This document shows positions 38,869 to 52,500 of a stretch of DNA of 64,000 bases, piece by piece; positions within the stretch are counted from its first letter, which is position 1, and each line of letters starts with the position of its first letter. The stretch spans positions 4,397,587 through 4,461,586 of the forward strand of contig OX465120.1 in assembly GCA_949987565.1 (NCBI GenBank), read 5' to 3'. A model generated the notes under the pieces. The model was not told where the DNA came from and made no database searches. It was given only the letters and a program-made list of their open reading frames with translations. Source of the DNA: Luidia sarsii (lineage: Eukaryota > Echinodermata > Asteroidea > Paxillosida > Luidiidae). The position numbers and the translations under genes were made by a program.

Positions 38869-40378
38869 AAAGGGTCCAAAGAAAAAAAAGAATTGGGGAC
38901 CTAGGATAAGCAAAACAAAGTGTTTTCTTGAAAAGTGGTCCAAAAGGAACCTTACTCTAAAAGGAAAAGCGGTTATTATCAATACTTTAGCAGGATCAGG
39001 AATGATTTATCTAGGTAGTGTTATTGCCTGTCCTGATCTTCAAAGGGGACAGTTAAATAAGTTAATTTGGTCCTTTGTGTGGAAGGGAAAAATTGAGAAA
39101 ATTAAAAGAAAAACAATGATAGGCCCCAGTAGTTTGGGAGGATGTGGTATATTAGACATAGATAGTAAATTTATGAGCTTAAAATTAAGCTGGCTTTCTC
39201 GTTATATGTCTTCGGATGGTGTTTGGAAATATTGGTTCGATTACTGGATCAACAAAGCTAGTATTGGAGATAATTATGGTTGGTTCATATTTAGTAAGAT
39301 GTGCAAATTACAAAAGTTAAAAAGTACGACACCCTTTTATACTGAATTGATAAATGCCTTCAGGGAGGCAGGGGGGCAATTAAATTATAATTTCTCCTGT
39401 TCTTTGGAAAAGGACCAAGTACCGCTGTGGAATAATTATATTGTAATAAGAGATAAAAACGTAACGCCCCCAGATAGTAAATGTTTAAAAAAATTGGGAA
39501 TTTTTCATTTGCAAGATGTACTTGTGAAAGGTAATTTAGTATCATTCAAGCAATTGGCTAGCAAGTACTCAATTAAGAATAATGAGGCCGGTAGACATGT
39601 TGTTCGTTTAAATAAATTTCTGGATTATTCGTTAATTGCAGAAAACAGGTTGGGACCTCCAAACCACATTATAAATTGGCTAATAATTCCAGTTAGTAAC
39701 AATGACGCAATCGAAATAACTAAAACCACGACTAAAACTATCTATAATAATTTGATAGCTAAGAAATTTGTTATTCCCAATGCTCAAATAGTTTGGGAAA
39801 AAGTATTTAATATCAAGAGTAATCTCAACTGGACAACTGTATGGAAACGTGATAACAAAAACTCCCTTTTAGACCACAGGGACAGAGAAGTTATGTTCAA
39901 AGTAAGACACCGTATCCTAGCAACTAACGATTTTTTGTTTAAAATAGGCAAAATTGACAATCCATTATGCTCATTTTGTAAAACCGAACCAGAGACCCAC
40001 GAGCATCTATTCATTTATTGTGTGCAGAATATTGATGCCTGGATATTTGTAGAACATTTATTAATGAAATTGTCAGGAAACTTAAATTATTATTTAAATG
40101 ATTCTATGCGCATTTTTGGAAAAGGTTTAAATCAAGTTGAAAGTGTTCTTGTAGCGAAAATGATCAGACAAATTTGGAACATCCGATGTAAAATTGCCTT
40201 TGATAACATTTCAACTCAAAATGACAGGGATATTATATTGAATTATAAGATGAATTTAAAGAGATTTTTGTATTGCGAATGTCAAAGATTGACCTTGGAA
40301 ACTTTTAAATCTTTGTATTGCAAGAATAACGGATTATGTAGTGTTGGAAAATTCAACAAACTTAATTTTAGTTATTAG
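38869..40378 (+). CDS. LINE ORF2 C-terminal fragment (RT thumb and zf-RVT)
   Basis: The open frame runs unbroken to TAG 40376-40378; the first dozen codons of the computed frame (from 38831) are satellite. Near its start is K-W-S-K-R-N-L-T-L-K-G-K-A, the start of the region after the RT palm in L1-like elements, followed by W-S-F-V-W-K-G-K and G-G-C-G-I-L-D. About residues 350-400 (of 515) is the zf-RVT segment F-K-V-R-H-R-I-L-A-T-N, then C380-x2-C383 .. H-x-H-x4-C397. Endonuclease and the catalytic YxDD motif are absent because of 5' truncation, so it cannot mobilise itself. The lack of stops suggests recent insertion. Confidence 0.85.
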
Positions 40379-40525
40379 GGAAGTATTTTAACCCATTACT
40401 CCTATAAAGAGTAATCGAATGTTTAATATATAAATTTATTTATTTCAACTTCCTGTTTTAATTTCTGATTAAAGTGTAACGAACTGTTTTCGATAATGTG
40501 ATAAAAGGAGCAAAATAGCTCCAAT
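38869..40525 (+). mobile_element. 5'-truncated L1/Tx1-like LINE inserted in the satellite
   Basis: About 1.66 kb of non-satellite sequence between the satellite words CAGTCGGTCGGCG (left) and AAAAATAGACTTTGCAGG (right). In an intact monomer these words are separated by 16 bp, which are missing here. Only the ORF2 C-terminal half is present, and there is no poly(A) tail at the right junction. The 3'UTR is about 145 bp and AT-rich. Confidence 0.8.
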
Positions 40526-40529
40526 GTAA

Positions 40530-43500
40530 AAACGAAAAATAGACTTTGCAGGTTAATATCTTCTTTATTATTATCTCTACGACGCTGAAACTTGTCAAGC
40601 CAACAGGCCTCGAAAAGACCTATCTGTCAGTATTGAAAAATCTGAAATCAAACCTAATATGATGTTTTTATGATCAAGCAAAGAGAACAAACCTCTGTCA
40701 GCTAGGTAGCTTGTGTGTGCAGAGGGCAGTACACAACAGTCGGTCGGCGGAGTATAGCTGTAAAGAAAAATAGACTTTGCAGGTTAATATCTTCTTTATT
40801 ATTATCCTGACGAAGCTAAAACTTGTCAAGCCAACAGGCCTCGAAAAGACCTATCTGTCAGTATTAAAAAATCTGAAATCGAACCTAATATGATGTTTTT
40901 ATGATCAAGCAAAGAGAACAAACTTCTGTCAGCTAGGTAGCTTGTGTGTGCAGAGGGCAGTACACAACAGTCGGTCGGCGGAGAATAGCCTGAAAGAAAA
41001 ATAGACTTTGCAGTTTAATATCTACTTTATTATTATCCTGACAAAGCTTAAACTTGTCAAGCTAACAGGCCTTACACAGACCTATCTGTCAGTATTGAAA
41101 AATCTGAAATCGAGCCTAGAATAATGTGTTTATGATCAAGCAAAGAGAACTAACCTCTGTCAGCTAGGTAGCTTGTGTGTGCAGAGGGCAGTACACAACA
41201 GTCGGTCGGCGGAGTATAGCTGTAAAGAAAAATAGACTTTGCAGGTTAATATCTTCTTTATTATTATCTCTACGACGCTGAAACTTGTCAAGCCAACAGG
41301 CCTCGAAAAGACCTATCTGTCAGTATTGCAAAATCTGAAATCGAACCTAATATGATGTTTTTATGATCAAGCAAAGAGAACAAAGCTCTGTCAGCTAGGT
41401 AGCTTGTGTGTGCAGAGGGCAGTACACAACAGTCGGTCGGCGGAGTATAGCTGTAAAGAAAAATAGACTTTGCAGGTTAATATCTTCTTTATTATTATCT
41501 CTACGACGCTGAAACTTGTCAAGCCAACAGGCCTCGAAAAGACCTATCTGTCAGTATTGAAAAATCTGAAATCGAACCTAATATGATGTTTTTATGATCA
41601 AGCAAAGAGAACAAACCTCTGTCAGCTAGGTAGCTTGTGTGTGCAGAGGGCAGTACACAACAGTCGGTCGGCGGAGTATAGCTGTAAAGAAAAATAGACT
41701 TTGCAGGTTAATATCTTCTTTATTATTATCCTGACGAAGCTAAAACTTGTCAAGCCAACAGGCCTCGAAAAGACCTATCTGTCAGTATTGAAAAATCTGA
41801 AATCGAACCTAATATGATGTTTTTATGATCAAGCAAAGAGAACAAACCTCTGTCAGCTAGGTAGCTTGTGTGTGCAGAGGGCAGTACACAACAGTCGGTC
41901 GGCGGAGTATAGCTGTAAAGAAAAATAGACTTTGCAGGTTAATATCTTCTTTATTATTATCTCTACGACGCTGAAACTTGTCAAGCCAACAGGCCTCGAA
42001 AAGACCTATCTGTCAGTATTGAAAAATCTGAAATCGAACCTAATATGATGTTTTTATGATCAAGCAAAGAGAACAAACCTCTGTCAGCTAGGTAGCTTGT
42101 GTGTGCAGAGGGCAGTACACAACAGTCGGTCGGCGGAGTATAGCTGTAAAGAAAAATAGACTTTGCAGGTTAATATCTTCTTTATTATTATCTCTACGAC
42201 GCTGAAACTTGTCAAGCCAACAGGCCTCGAAAAGACCTATCTGTCAGTATTGAAAAATCTGAAATCGAACCTAATATGATGTTTTTATGATCAAGCAAAG
42301 AGAACAAACCTCTGTCAGCTAAGTAGCTTGTGTGTGCAGAGGGCAGTACACAGCAGTCGGTCGGCGGAGTATAGCTGTAAAGAAAAATAGACTTTGCAGG
42401 TTAATATCTTCTTTATTATTATCCTGACGAAGCTAAAACTTGTCAAGCCAACAGGCCTCGAAAAGACCTATCTGTCAGTATTGAAAAATCTGAAATCGAA
42501 CCTAATATGATGTTTTTATGATCAAGCAAAGAGAACAAAGCTCTGTCAGCTAGGTAGCTTGTGTGTGCAGAGGGCAGTACACAACAGTCGGTCGGCGGAG
42601 TATAGCTGTAAAGAAAAATAGACTTTGCAGGTTAATATCTTCTTTATTATTATCTCTACGACGCTGAAACTTGTCAAGCCAACAGGCCTCGAAAAGACCT
42701 ATCTGTCAGTATTGAAAAATCTGAAATCGAACCTAATATGATGTTTTTATGATCAAGCAAAGAGAACAAACCTCTGTCAGCTAGGTAGCTTGTGTGTGCA
42801 GAGGGCAGTACACAACAGTCGGTCGGCGGAGTATAGCTGTAAAGAAAAATAGACTTTGCAGGTTAATATCTTCTTTATTATTATCCTGACGAAGCTAAAA
42901 CTTGTCAAGCCAACAGGCCTCGAAAAGACCTATCTGTCAGTATTGAAAAATCTGAAATCGAACCTAATATGATGTTTTTATGATCAAGCAAAGAGAACAA
43001 ACCTCTGTCAGCTAGGTAGCTTGTGTGTGCAGAGGGCAGTACACAACAGTCGGTCGGCGGAGTATAGCTGTAAAGAAAAATAGACTTTGCAGGTTAATAT
43101 CTTCTTTATTATTATCTCTACGACGCTGAAACTTGTCAAGCCAACAGGCCTCGAAAAGACCTATCTGTCAGTATTGAAAAATCTGAAATCGAACCTAATA
43201 TGATGTTTTTATGATCAAGCAAAGAGAACAAACCTCTGTCAGCTAGGTAGCTTGTGTGTGCAGAGGGCAGTACACAACAGTCGGTCGGCGGAGTATAGCT
43301 GTAAAGAAAAATAGACTTTGCAGGTTAATATCTTCTTTATTATTATCTCTACGACGCTGAAACTTGTCAAGCCAACAGGCCTCGAAAAGACCTATCTGTC
43401 AGTATTGAAAAATCTGAAATCGAACCTAATATGATGTTTTTATGATCAAGCAAAGAGAACAAACCTCTGTCAGCTAAGTAGCTTGTGTGTGCAGAGGGCA

Positions 43501-46500
43501 GTACACAGCAGTCGGTCGGCGGAGTATAGCTGTAAAGAAAAATAGACTTTGCAGGTTAATATCTTCTTTATTATTATCCTGACGAAGCTAAAACTTGTCA
43601 AGCCAACAGGCCTCGAAAAGACCTATCTGTCAGTATTGAAAAATCTGAAATCGAACCTAATATGATGTTTTTATTATCAAGCAAAGAGAACAAACCTCTG
43701 TCTGCTAGGTAGCTTGTGTGTGCAGAGGGCAGTACACAACAGTCGGTCGGCGGAGTATAGCTGTAAAGAAAAATAGACTTTGCAGGTTAATATCTTCTTT
43801 ATTATTATCCTGACGAAGCTAAAACTTGTCAAGCCAACAGGCCTCGAAAAGACCTATCTGTCAGTATTAAAAAATCTGAAATCGAACCTAATATGATGTT
43901 TTTATGATCAAGCAAAGAGAACAAACCTCTGTCAGCTAGGTAGCTTGTGTGTGCAGAGGGCAGTACACAACAGTCGGTCGGCGGAGAATAGCCTGAAAGA
44001 AAAATAGACTTTGCAGTTTAATATCTACTTTATTATTATCCTGACAAAGCTTAAACTTGTCAAGCTAACAGGCCTTACACAGACCTATCTGTCAGTATTG
44101 AAAAATCTGAAATCGAGCCTAGAATAATGTGTTTATGATCAAGCAAAGAGAACTAACCTCTGTCAGCTAGGTAGCTTGTGTGTGCAGAGGGCAGTACACA
44201 ACAGTCGGTCGGCGGAGTATAGCTGTAAAGAAAAATAGACTTTGCAGGTTAATATCTTCTTTATTATTATCTCTACGACGCTGAAACTTGTCAAGCCAAC
44301 AGGCCTCGAAAAGACCTATCTGTCAGTATTGCAAAATCTGAAATCGAACCTAATATGATGTTTTTATGATCAAGCAAAGAGAACAAAGCTCTGTCAGCTA
44401 GGTAGCTTGTGTGTGCAGAGGGCAGTACACAACAGTCGGTCGGCGGAGTATAGCTGTAAAGAAAAATAGACTTTGCAGGTTAATATCTTCTTTATTATTA
44501 TCTCTACGACGCTGAAACTTGTCAAGCCAACAGGCCTCGAAAAGACCTATCTGTCAGTATTGAAAAATCTGAAATCGAACCTAATATGATGTTTTTATGA
44601 TCAAGCAAAGAGAACAAACCTCTGTCAGCTAGGTAGCTTGTGTGTGCAGAGGGCAGTACACAACAGTCGGTCGGCGGAGTATAGCTGTAAAGAAAAATAG
44701 ACTTTGCAGGTTAATATCTTCTTTATTATTATCCTGACGAAGCTAAAACTTGTCAAGCCAACAGGCCTCGAAAAGACCTATCTGTCAGTATTGAAAAATC
44801 TGAAATCGATCCTAATATGATGTTTTTATGATCAAGCAAAGAGAACAAACCTCTGTCAGCTAGGTAGCTTGTGTGTGCAGAGGGCAGTACACAACAGTCG
44901 GTCGGCGGAGTATAGCTGTAAAGAAAAATAGACTTTGCAGGTTAATATCTTCTTTATTATTATCTCTACGACGCTGAAACTTGTCAAGCCAACAGGCCTC
45001 GAAAAGACCTATCTGTCAGTATTGAAAAATCTGAAATCGAACCTAATATGATGTTTTTATGATCAAGCAAAGAGAACAAACCTCTGTCAGCTAAGTAGCT
45101 TGTGTGTGCAGAGGGCAGTACACAGCAGTCGGTCGGCGGAGTATAGCTGTAAAGAAAAATAGACTTTGCAGGTTAATATCTTCTTTATTATTATCCTGAC
45201 GAAGCTAAAACTTGTCAAGCCAACAGGCCTCGAAAAGACCTATCTGTCAGTATTGAAAAATCTGAAATCGAACCTAATATGATGTTTTTATTATCAAGCA
45301 AAGAGAACAAACCTCTGTCTGCTAGGTAGCTTGTGTGTGCAGAGGGCAGTACACAACAGTCGGTCGGCGGAGTATAGCTGTAAAGAAAAATAGACTTTGC
45401 AGGTTAATATCTTCTTTATTATTATCCTGACGAAGCTAAAACTTGTCAAGCCAACAGGCCTCGAAAAGACCTATCTGTCAGTATTAAAAAATCTGAAATC
45501 GAACCTAATATGATGTTTTTATGATCAAGCAAAGAGAACAAACCTCTGTCAGCTAGGTAGCTTGTGTGTGCAGAGGGCAGTACACAACAGTCGGTCGGCG
45601 GAGAATAGCCTGAAAGAAAAATAGACTTTGCAGTTTAATATCTACTTTATTATTATCCTGACAAAGCTTAAACTTGTCAAGCTAACAGGCCTTACACAGA
45701 CCTATCTGTCAGTATTGAAAAATCTGAAATCGAGCCTAGAATAATGTGTTTATGATCAAGCAAAGAGAACTAACCTCTGTCAGCTAGGTAGCTTGTGTGT
45801 GCAGAGGGCAGTACACAACAGTCGGTCGGCGGAGTATAGCTGTAAAGAAAAATAGACTTTGCAGGTTAATATCTTCTTTATTATTATCTCTACGACGCTG
45901 AAACTTGTCAAGCCAACAGGCCTCGAAAAGACCTATCTGTCAGTATTGCAAAATCTGAAATCGAACCTAATATGATGTTTTTATGATCAAGCAAAGAGAA
46001 CAAAGCTCTGTCAGCTAGGTAGCTTGTGTGTGCAGAGGGCAGTACACAACAGTCGGTCGGCGGAGTATAGCTGTAAAGAAAAATAGACTTTGCAGGTTAA
46101 TATCTTCTTTATTATTATCTCTACGACGCTGAAACTTGTCAAGCCAACAGGCCTCGAAAAGACCTATCTGTCAGTATTGAAAAATCTGAAATCGAACCTA
46201 ATATGATGTTTTTATGATCAAGCAAAGAGAACAAACCTCTGTCAGCTAGGTAGCTTGTGTGTGCAGAGGGCAGTACACAACAGTCGGTCGGCGGAGTATA
46301 GCTGTAAAGAAAAATAGACTTTGCAGGTTAATATCTTCTTTATTATTATCCTGACGAAGCTAAAACTTGTCAAGCCAACAGGCCTCGAAAAGACCTATCT
46401 GTCAGTATTGAAAAATCTGAAATCGATCCTAATATGATGTTTTTATGATCAAGCAAAGAGAACAAACCTCTGTCAGCTAGGTAGCTTGTGTGTGCAGAGG

Positions 46501-49500
46501 GCAGTACACAACAGTCGGTCGGCGGAGTATAGCTGTAAAGAAAAATAGACTTTGCAGGTTAATATCTTCTTTATTATTATCTCTACGACGCTGAAACTTG
46601 TCAAGCCAACAGGCCTCGAAAAGACCTATCTGTCAGTATTGAAAAATCTGAAATCGAACCTAATATGATGTTTTTATGATCAAGCAAAGAGAACAAAGCT
46701 CTGTCAGCTAGGTAGCTTGTGTGTGCAGAGGGCAGTACACAACAGTCGGTCGGCGGAGAATAGCCTGAAAGAAAAATAGACTTTGCAGGTTAATATCTAC
46801 TTTATTATTATCCTGACAAAGCTTAAACTTGTCAAGCTAACAGGCCTTACACAGACCTATCTGTCAGTATTGCAAAATCTGAAATCGAACCTAATATGAT
46901 GTTTTTATGATCAAGCAAAGAGAACAAAGCTCTGTCAGCTAGGTAGCTTGTGTGTGCAGAGGGCAGTACACAACAGTCGGTCGGCGGAGTATAGCTGTAA
47001 AGAAAAATAGACTTTGCAGGTTAATATCTTCTTTATTATTATCCTGACGAAGCTAAAACTTGTCAAGCCAACAGGCCTCGAAAAGACCTATCTGTCAGTA
47101 TTAAAAAATCTGAAATCGAACCTAATATGATGTTTTTATGATCAAGCAAAGAGAACAAACCTCTGTCAGCTAGGTAGCTTGTGTGTGCAGAGGGCAGTAC
47201 ACAACAGTCGGTCGGCGGAGAATAGCCTGAAAGAAAAATAGACTTTGCAGTTTAATATCTACTTTATTATTATCCTTACAAAGCTTAAACTTGTCAAGCT
47301 AACAGGCCTTACACAGACCTATCTGTCAGTATTGAAAAATCTGAAATCGAGCCTAGAATAATGTGTTTATGATCAAGCAAAGAGAACTAACCTCTGTCAG
47401 CTAGGTAGCTTGTGTGTGCAGAGGGCAGTACACAACAGTCGGTCGGCGGAGTATAGCTGTAAAGAAAAATAGACTTTGCAGGTTAATATCTTCTTTATTA
47501 TTATCTCTACGACGCTGAAACTTGTCAAGCCAACAGGCCTCGAAAAGACCTATCTGTCAGTATTGCAAAATCTGAAATCGAACCTAATATGATGTTTTTA
47601 TGATCAAGCAAAGAGAACAAAGCTCTGTCAGCTAGGTAGCTTGTGTGTGCAGAGGGCAGTACACAACAGTCGGTCGGCGGAGTATAGCTGTAAAGAAAAA
47701 TAGACTTTGCAGGTTAATATCTTCTTTATTATTATCTCTACGACGCTGAAACTTGTCAAGCCAACAGGCCTCGAAAAGACCTATCTGTCAGTATTGAAAA
47801 ATCTGAAATCGAACCTAATATGATGTTTTTATGATCAAGCAAAGAGAACAAACCTCTGTCAGCTAGGTAGCTTGTGTGTGCAGAGGGCAGTACACAACAG
47901 TCGGTCGGCGGAGTATAGCTGTAAAGAAAAATAGACTTTGCAGGTTAATATCTTCTTTATTATTATCCTGACGAAGCTAAAACTTGTCAAGCCAACAGGC
48001 CTCGAAAAGACCTATCTGTCAGTATTGAAAAATCTGAAATCGATCCTAATATGATGTTTTTATGATCAAGCAAAGAGAACAAACCTCTGTCAGCTAGGTA
48101 GCTTGTGTGTGCAGAGGGCAGTACACAACAGTCGGTCGGCGGAGTATAGCTGTAAAGAAAAATAGACTTTGCAGGTTAATATCTTCTTTATTATTATCTC
48201 TACGACGCTGAAACTTGTCAAGCCAACAGGCCTCGAAAAGACCTATCTGTCAGTATTGAAAAATCTGAAATCGAACCTAATATGATGTTTTTATGATCAA
48301 GCAAAGAGAACAAAGCTCTGTCAGCTAGGTAGCTTGTGTGTGCAGAGGGCAGTACACAACAGTCGGTCGGCGGAGAATAGCCTGAAAGAAAAATAGACTT
48401 TGCAGGTTAATATCTACTTTATTATTATCCTGACAAAGCTTAAACTTGTCAAGCTAACAGGCCTTACACAGACCTATCTGTCAGTATTGCAAAATCTGAA
48501 ATCGAACCTAATATGATGTTTTTATGATCAAGCAAAGAGAACAAAGCTCTGTCAGCTAGGTAGCTTGTGTGTGCAGAGGGCAGTACACAACAGTCGGTCG
48601 GCGGAGTATAGCTGTAAAGAAAAATAGACTTTGCAGGTTAATATCTTCTTTATTATTATCTCTACGACGCTGAAACTTGTCAAGCCAACAGGCCTCGAAA
48701 AGACCTATCTGTCAGTATTGAAAAATCTGAAATCGAACCTAATATGATGTTTTTATGATCAAGCAAAGAGAACAAACCTCTGTCAGCTAGGTAGCTTGTG
48801 TGTGCAGAGGGCAGTACACAACAGTCGGTCGGCGGAGTATAGCTGTAAAGAAAAATAGACTTTGCAGGTTAATATCTTCTTTATTATTATCCTGACGAAG
48901 CTAAAACTTGTCAAGCCAACAGGCCTCGAAAAGACCTATCTGTCAGTATTGAAAAATCTGAAATCGATCCTAATATGATGTTTTTATGATCAAGCAAAGA
49001 GAACAAACCTCTGTCAGCTAGGTAGCTTGTGTGTGCAGAGGGCAGTACACAACAGTCGGTCGGCGGAGTATAGCTGTAAAGAAAAATAGACTTTGCAGGT
49101 TAATATCTTCTTTATTATTATCTCTACGACGCTGAAACTTGTCAAGCCAACAGGCCTCGAAAAGACCTATCTGTCAGTATTGAAAAATCTGAAATCGAAC
49201 CTAATATGATGTTTTTATGATCAAGCAAAGAGAACAAAGCTCTGTCAGCTAGGTAGCTTGTGTGTGCAGAGGGCAGTACACAACAGTCGGTCGGCGGAGA
49301 ATAGCCTGAAAGAAAAATAGACTTTGCAGGTTAATATCTACTTTATTATTATCCTGACAAAGCTTAAACTTGTCAAGCTAACAGGCCTTACACAGACCTA
49401 TCTGTCAGTATTGAAAAATCTGAAATCGAGCCTAGAATAATGTGTTTATGATCAAGCAAAGATAACTAACCTCTGTCAGCTAGGTAGCTTGTGTGTGCAG

Positions 49501-52500
49501 AGGGCAGTACACAACAGTCGGTCGGCGGAGTATAGCTGTAAAGAAAAATAGACTTTGCAGGTTAATATCTTCTTTATTATTATCCTGACGAAGCTAAAAC
49601 TTGTCAAGCCAACAGGCCTCGAAAAGACCTATCTGTCAGTATTAAAAAATCTGAAATCGAACCTAATATGATGTTTTTATGATCAAGCAAAGAGAACAAA
49701 CCTCTGTCAGCTAGGTAGCTTGTGTGTGCAGAGGGCAGTACACAACAGTCGGTCGGCGGAGAATAGCCTGAAAGAAAAATAGACTTTGCAGTTTAATATC
49801 TACTTTATTATTATCCTGACAAAGCTTAAACTTGTCAAGCTAACAGGCCTTACACAGACCTATCTGTCAGTATTGAAAAATCTGAAATCGAGCCTAGAAT
49901 AATGTGTTTATGATCAAGCAAAAAGAACTAACCTCTGTCAGCTAGGTAGCTTGTGTGTGCAGAGGGCAGTACACAACAGTCGGTCGGCGGAGTATAGCTG
50001 TAAAGAAAAATAGACTTTGCAGGTTAATATCTTCTTTATTATTATCCTGACGAAGCTAAAACTTGTCAAGCCAACAGGCCTCGAAAAGACCTATCTGTCA
50101 GTATTGAAAAATCTGAAATCGATCCTAATATGATGTTTTTATGATCAAGCAAAGAGAACAAACCTCTGTCAGCTAGGTAGCTTGTGTGTGCAGAGGGCAG
50201 TACACAACAGTCGGTCGGCGGAGTATAGCTGTAAAGAAAAATAGACTTTGCAGGTTAATATCTTCTTTATTATTATCTCTACGACGCTGAAACTTGTCAA
50301 GCCAACAGGCCTCGAAAAGACCTATCTGTCAGTATTGAAAAATCTGAAATCGAACCTAATATGATGTTTTTATGATCAAGCAAAGAGAACAAAGCTCTGT
50401 CAGCTAGGTAGCTTGTGTGTGCAGAGGGCAGTACACAACAGTCGGTCGGCGGAGAATAGCCTGAAAGAAAAATAGACTTTGCAGGTTAATATCTACTTTA
50501 TTATTATCCTGACAAAGCTTAAACTTGTCAAGCTAACAGGCCTTACACAGACCTATCTGTCAGTATTGCAAAATCTGAAATCGAACCTAATATGATGTTT
50601 TTATGATCAAGCAAAGAGAACAAAGCTCTGTCAGCTAGGTAGCTTGTGTGTGCAGAGGGCAGTACACAACAGTCGGTCGGCGGAGTATAGCTGTAAAGAA
50701 AAATAGACTTTGCAGGTTAATATCTTCTTTATTATTATCCTGACGAAGCTAAAACTTGTCAAGCCAACAGGCCTCGAAAAGACCTATCTGTCAGTATTAA
50801 AAAATCTGAAATCGAACCTAATATGATGTTTTTATGATCAAGCAAAGAGAACAAACCTCTGTCAGCTAGGTAGCTTGTGTGTGCAGAGGGCAGTACACAA
50901 CAGTCGGTCGGCGGAGAATAGCCTGAAAGAAAAATAGACTTTGCAGTTTAATATCTACTTTATTATTATCCTGACAAAGCTTAAACTTGTCAAGCTAACA
51001 GGCCTTACACAGACCTATCTGTCAGTATTGAAAAATCTGAAATCGAGCCTAGAATAATGTGTTTATGATCAAGCAAAGAGAACTAACCTCTGTCAGCTAG
51101 GTAGCTTGTGTGTGCAGAGGGCAGTACACAACAGTCGGTCGGCGGAGTATAGCTGTAAAGAAAAATAGACTTTGCAGGTTAATATCTTCTTTATTATTAT
51201 CTCTACGACGCTGAAACTTGTCAAGCCAACAGGCCTCGAAAAGACCTATCTGTCAGTATTGCAAAATCTGAAATCGAACCTAATATGATGTTTTTATGAT
51301 CAAGCAAAGAGAACAAAGCTCTGTCAGCTAGGTAGCTTGTGTGTGCAGAGGGCAGTACACAACAGTCGGTCGGCGGAGTATAGCTGTAAAGAAAAATAGA
51401 CTTTGCAGGTTAATATCTTCTTTATTATTATCTCTACGACGCTGAAACTTGTCAAGCCAACAGGCCTCGAAAAGACCTATCTGTCAGTATTGAAAAATCT
51501 GAAATCGAACCTAATATGATGTTTTTATGATCAAGCAAAGAGAACAAACCTCTGTCAGCTAGGTAGCTTGTGTGTGCAGAGGGCAGTACACAACAGTCGG
51601 TCGGCGGAGTATAGCTGTAAAGAAAAATAGACTTTGCAGGTTAATATCTTCTTTATTATTATCCTGACGAAGCTAAAACTTGTCAAGCCAACAGGCCTCG
51701 AAAAGACCTATCTGTCAGTATTGAAAAATCTGAAATCGATCCTAATATGATGTTTTTATGATCAAGCAAAGAGAACAAACCTCTGTCAGCTAGGTAGCTT
51801 GTGTGTGCAGAGGGCAGTACACAACAGTCGGTCGGCGGAGTATAGCTGTAAAGAAAAATAGACTTTGCAGGTTAATATCTTCTTTATTATTATCTCTACG
51901 ACGCTGAAACTTGTCAAGCCAACAGGCCTCGAAAAGACCTATCTGTCAGTATTGAAAAATCTGAAATCGAACCTAATATGATGTTTTTATGATCAAGCAA
52001 AGAGAACAAAGCTCTGTCAGGTAGGTAGCTTGTGTGTGCAGAGGGCAGTACACAACAGTCGGTCGGCGGAGAATAGCCTGAAAGAAAAATAGACTTTGCA
52101 GGTTAATATCTACTTTATTATTATCCTGACAAAGCTGAAACTTGTCAAGCTAACAGGCCTTACACAGACCTATCTGTCAGTATTGCAAAATCTGAAATCG
52201 AACCTAATATGATGTTTTTATGATCAAGCAAAGAGAACAAAGCTCTGTCAGCTAGGTAGCTTGTGTGTGCAGAGGGCAGTACACAACAGTCGGTCGGCGG
52301 AGTATAGCTGTAAAGAAAAATAGACTTTGCAGGTTAATATCTTCTTTATTATTATCTCTACGACGCTGAAACTTGTCAAGCCAACAGGCCTCGAAAAGAC
52401 CTATCTGTCAGTATTGAAAAATCTGAAATCGAACCTAATATGATGTTTTTATGATCAAGCAAAGAGAACAAACCTCTGTCAGCTAGGTAGCTTGTGTGTG

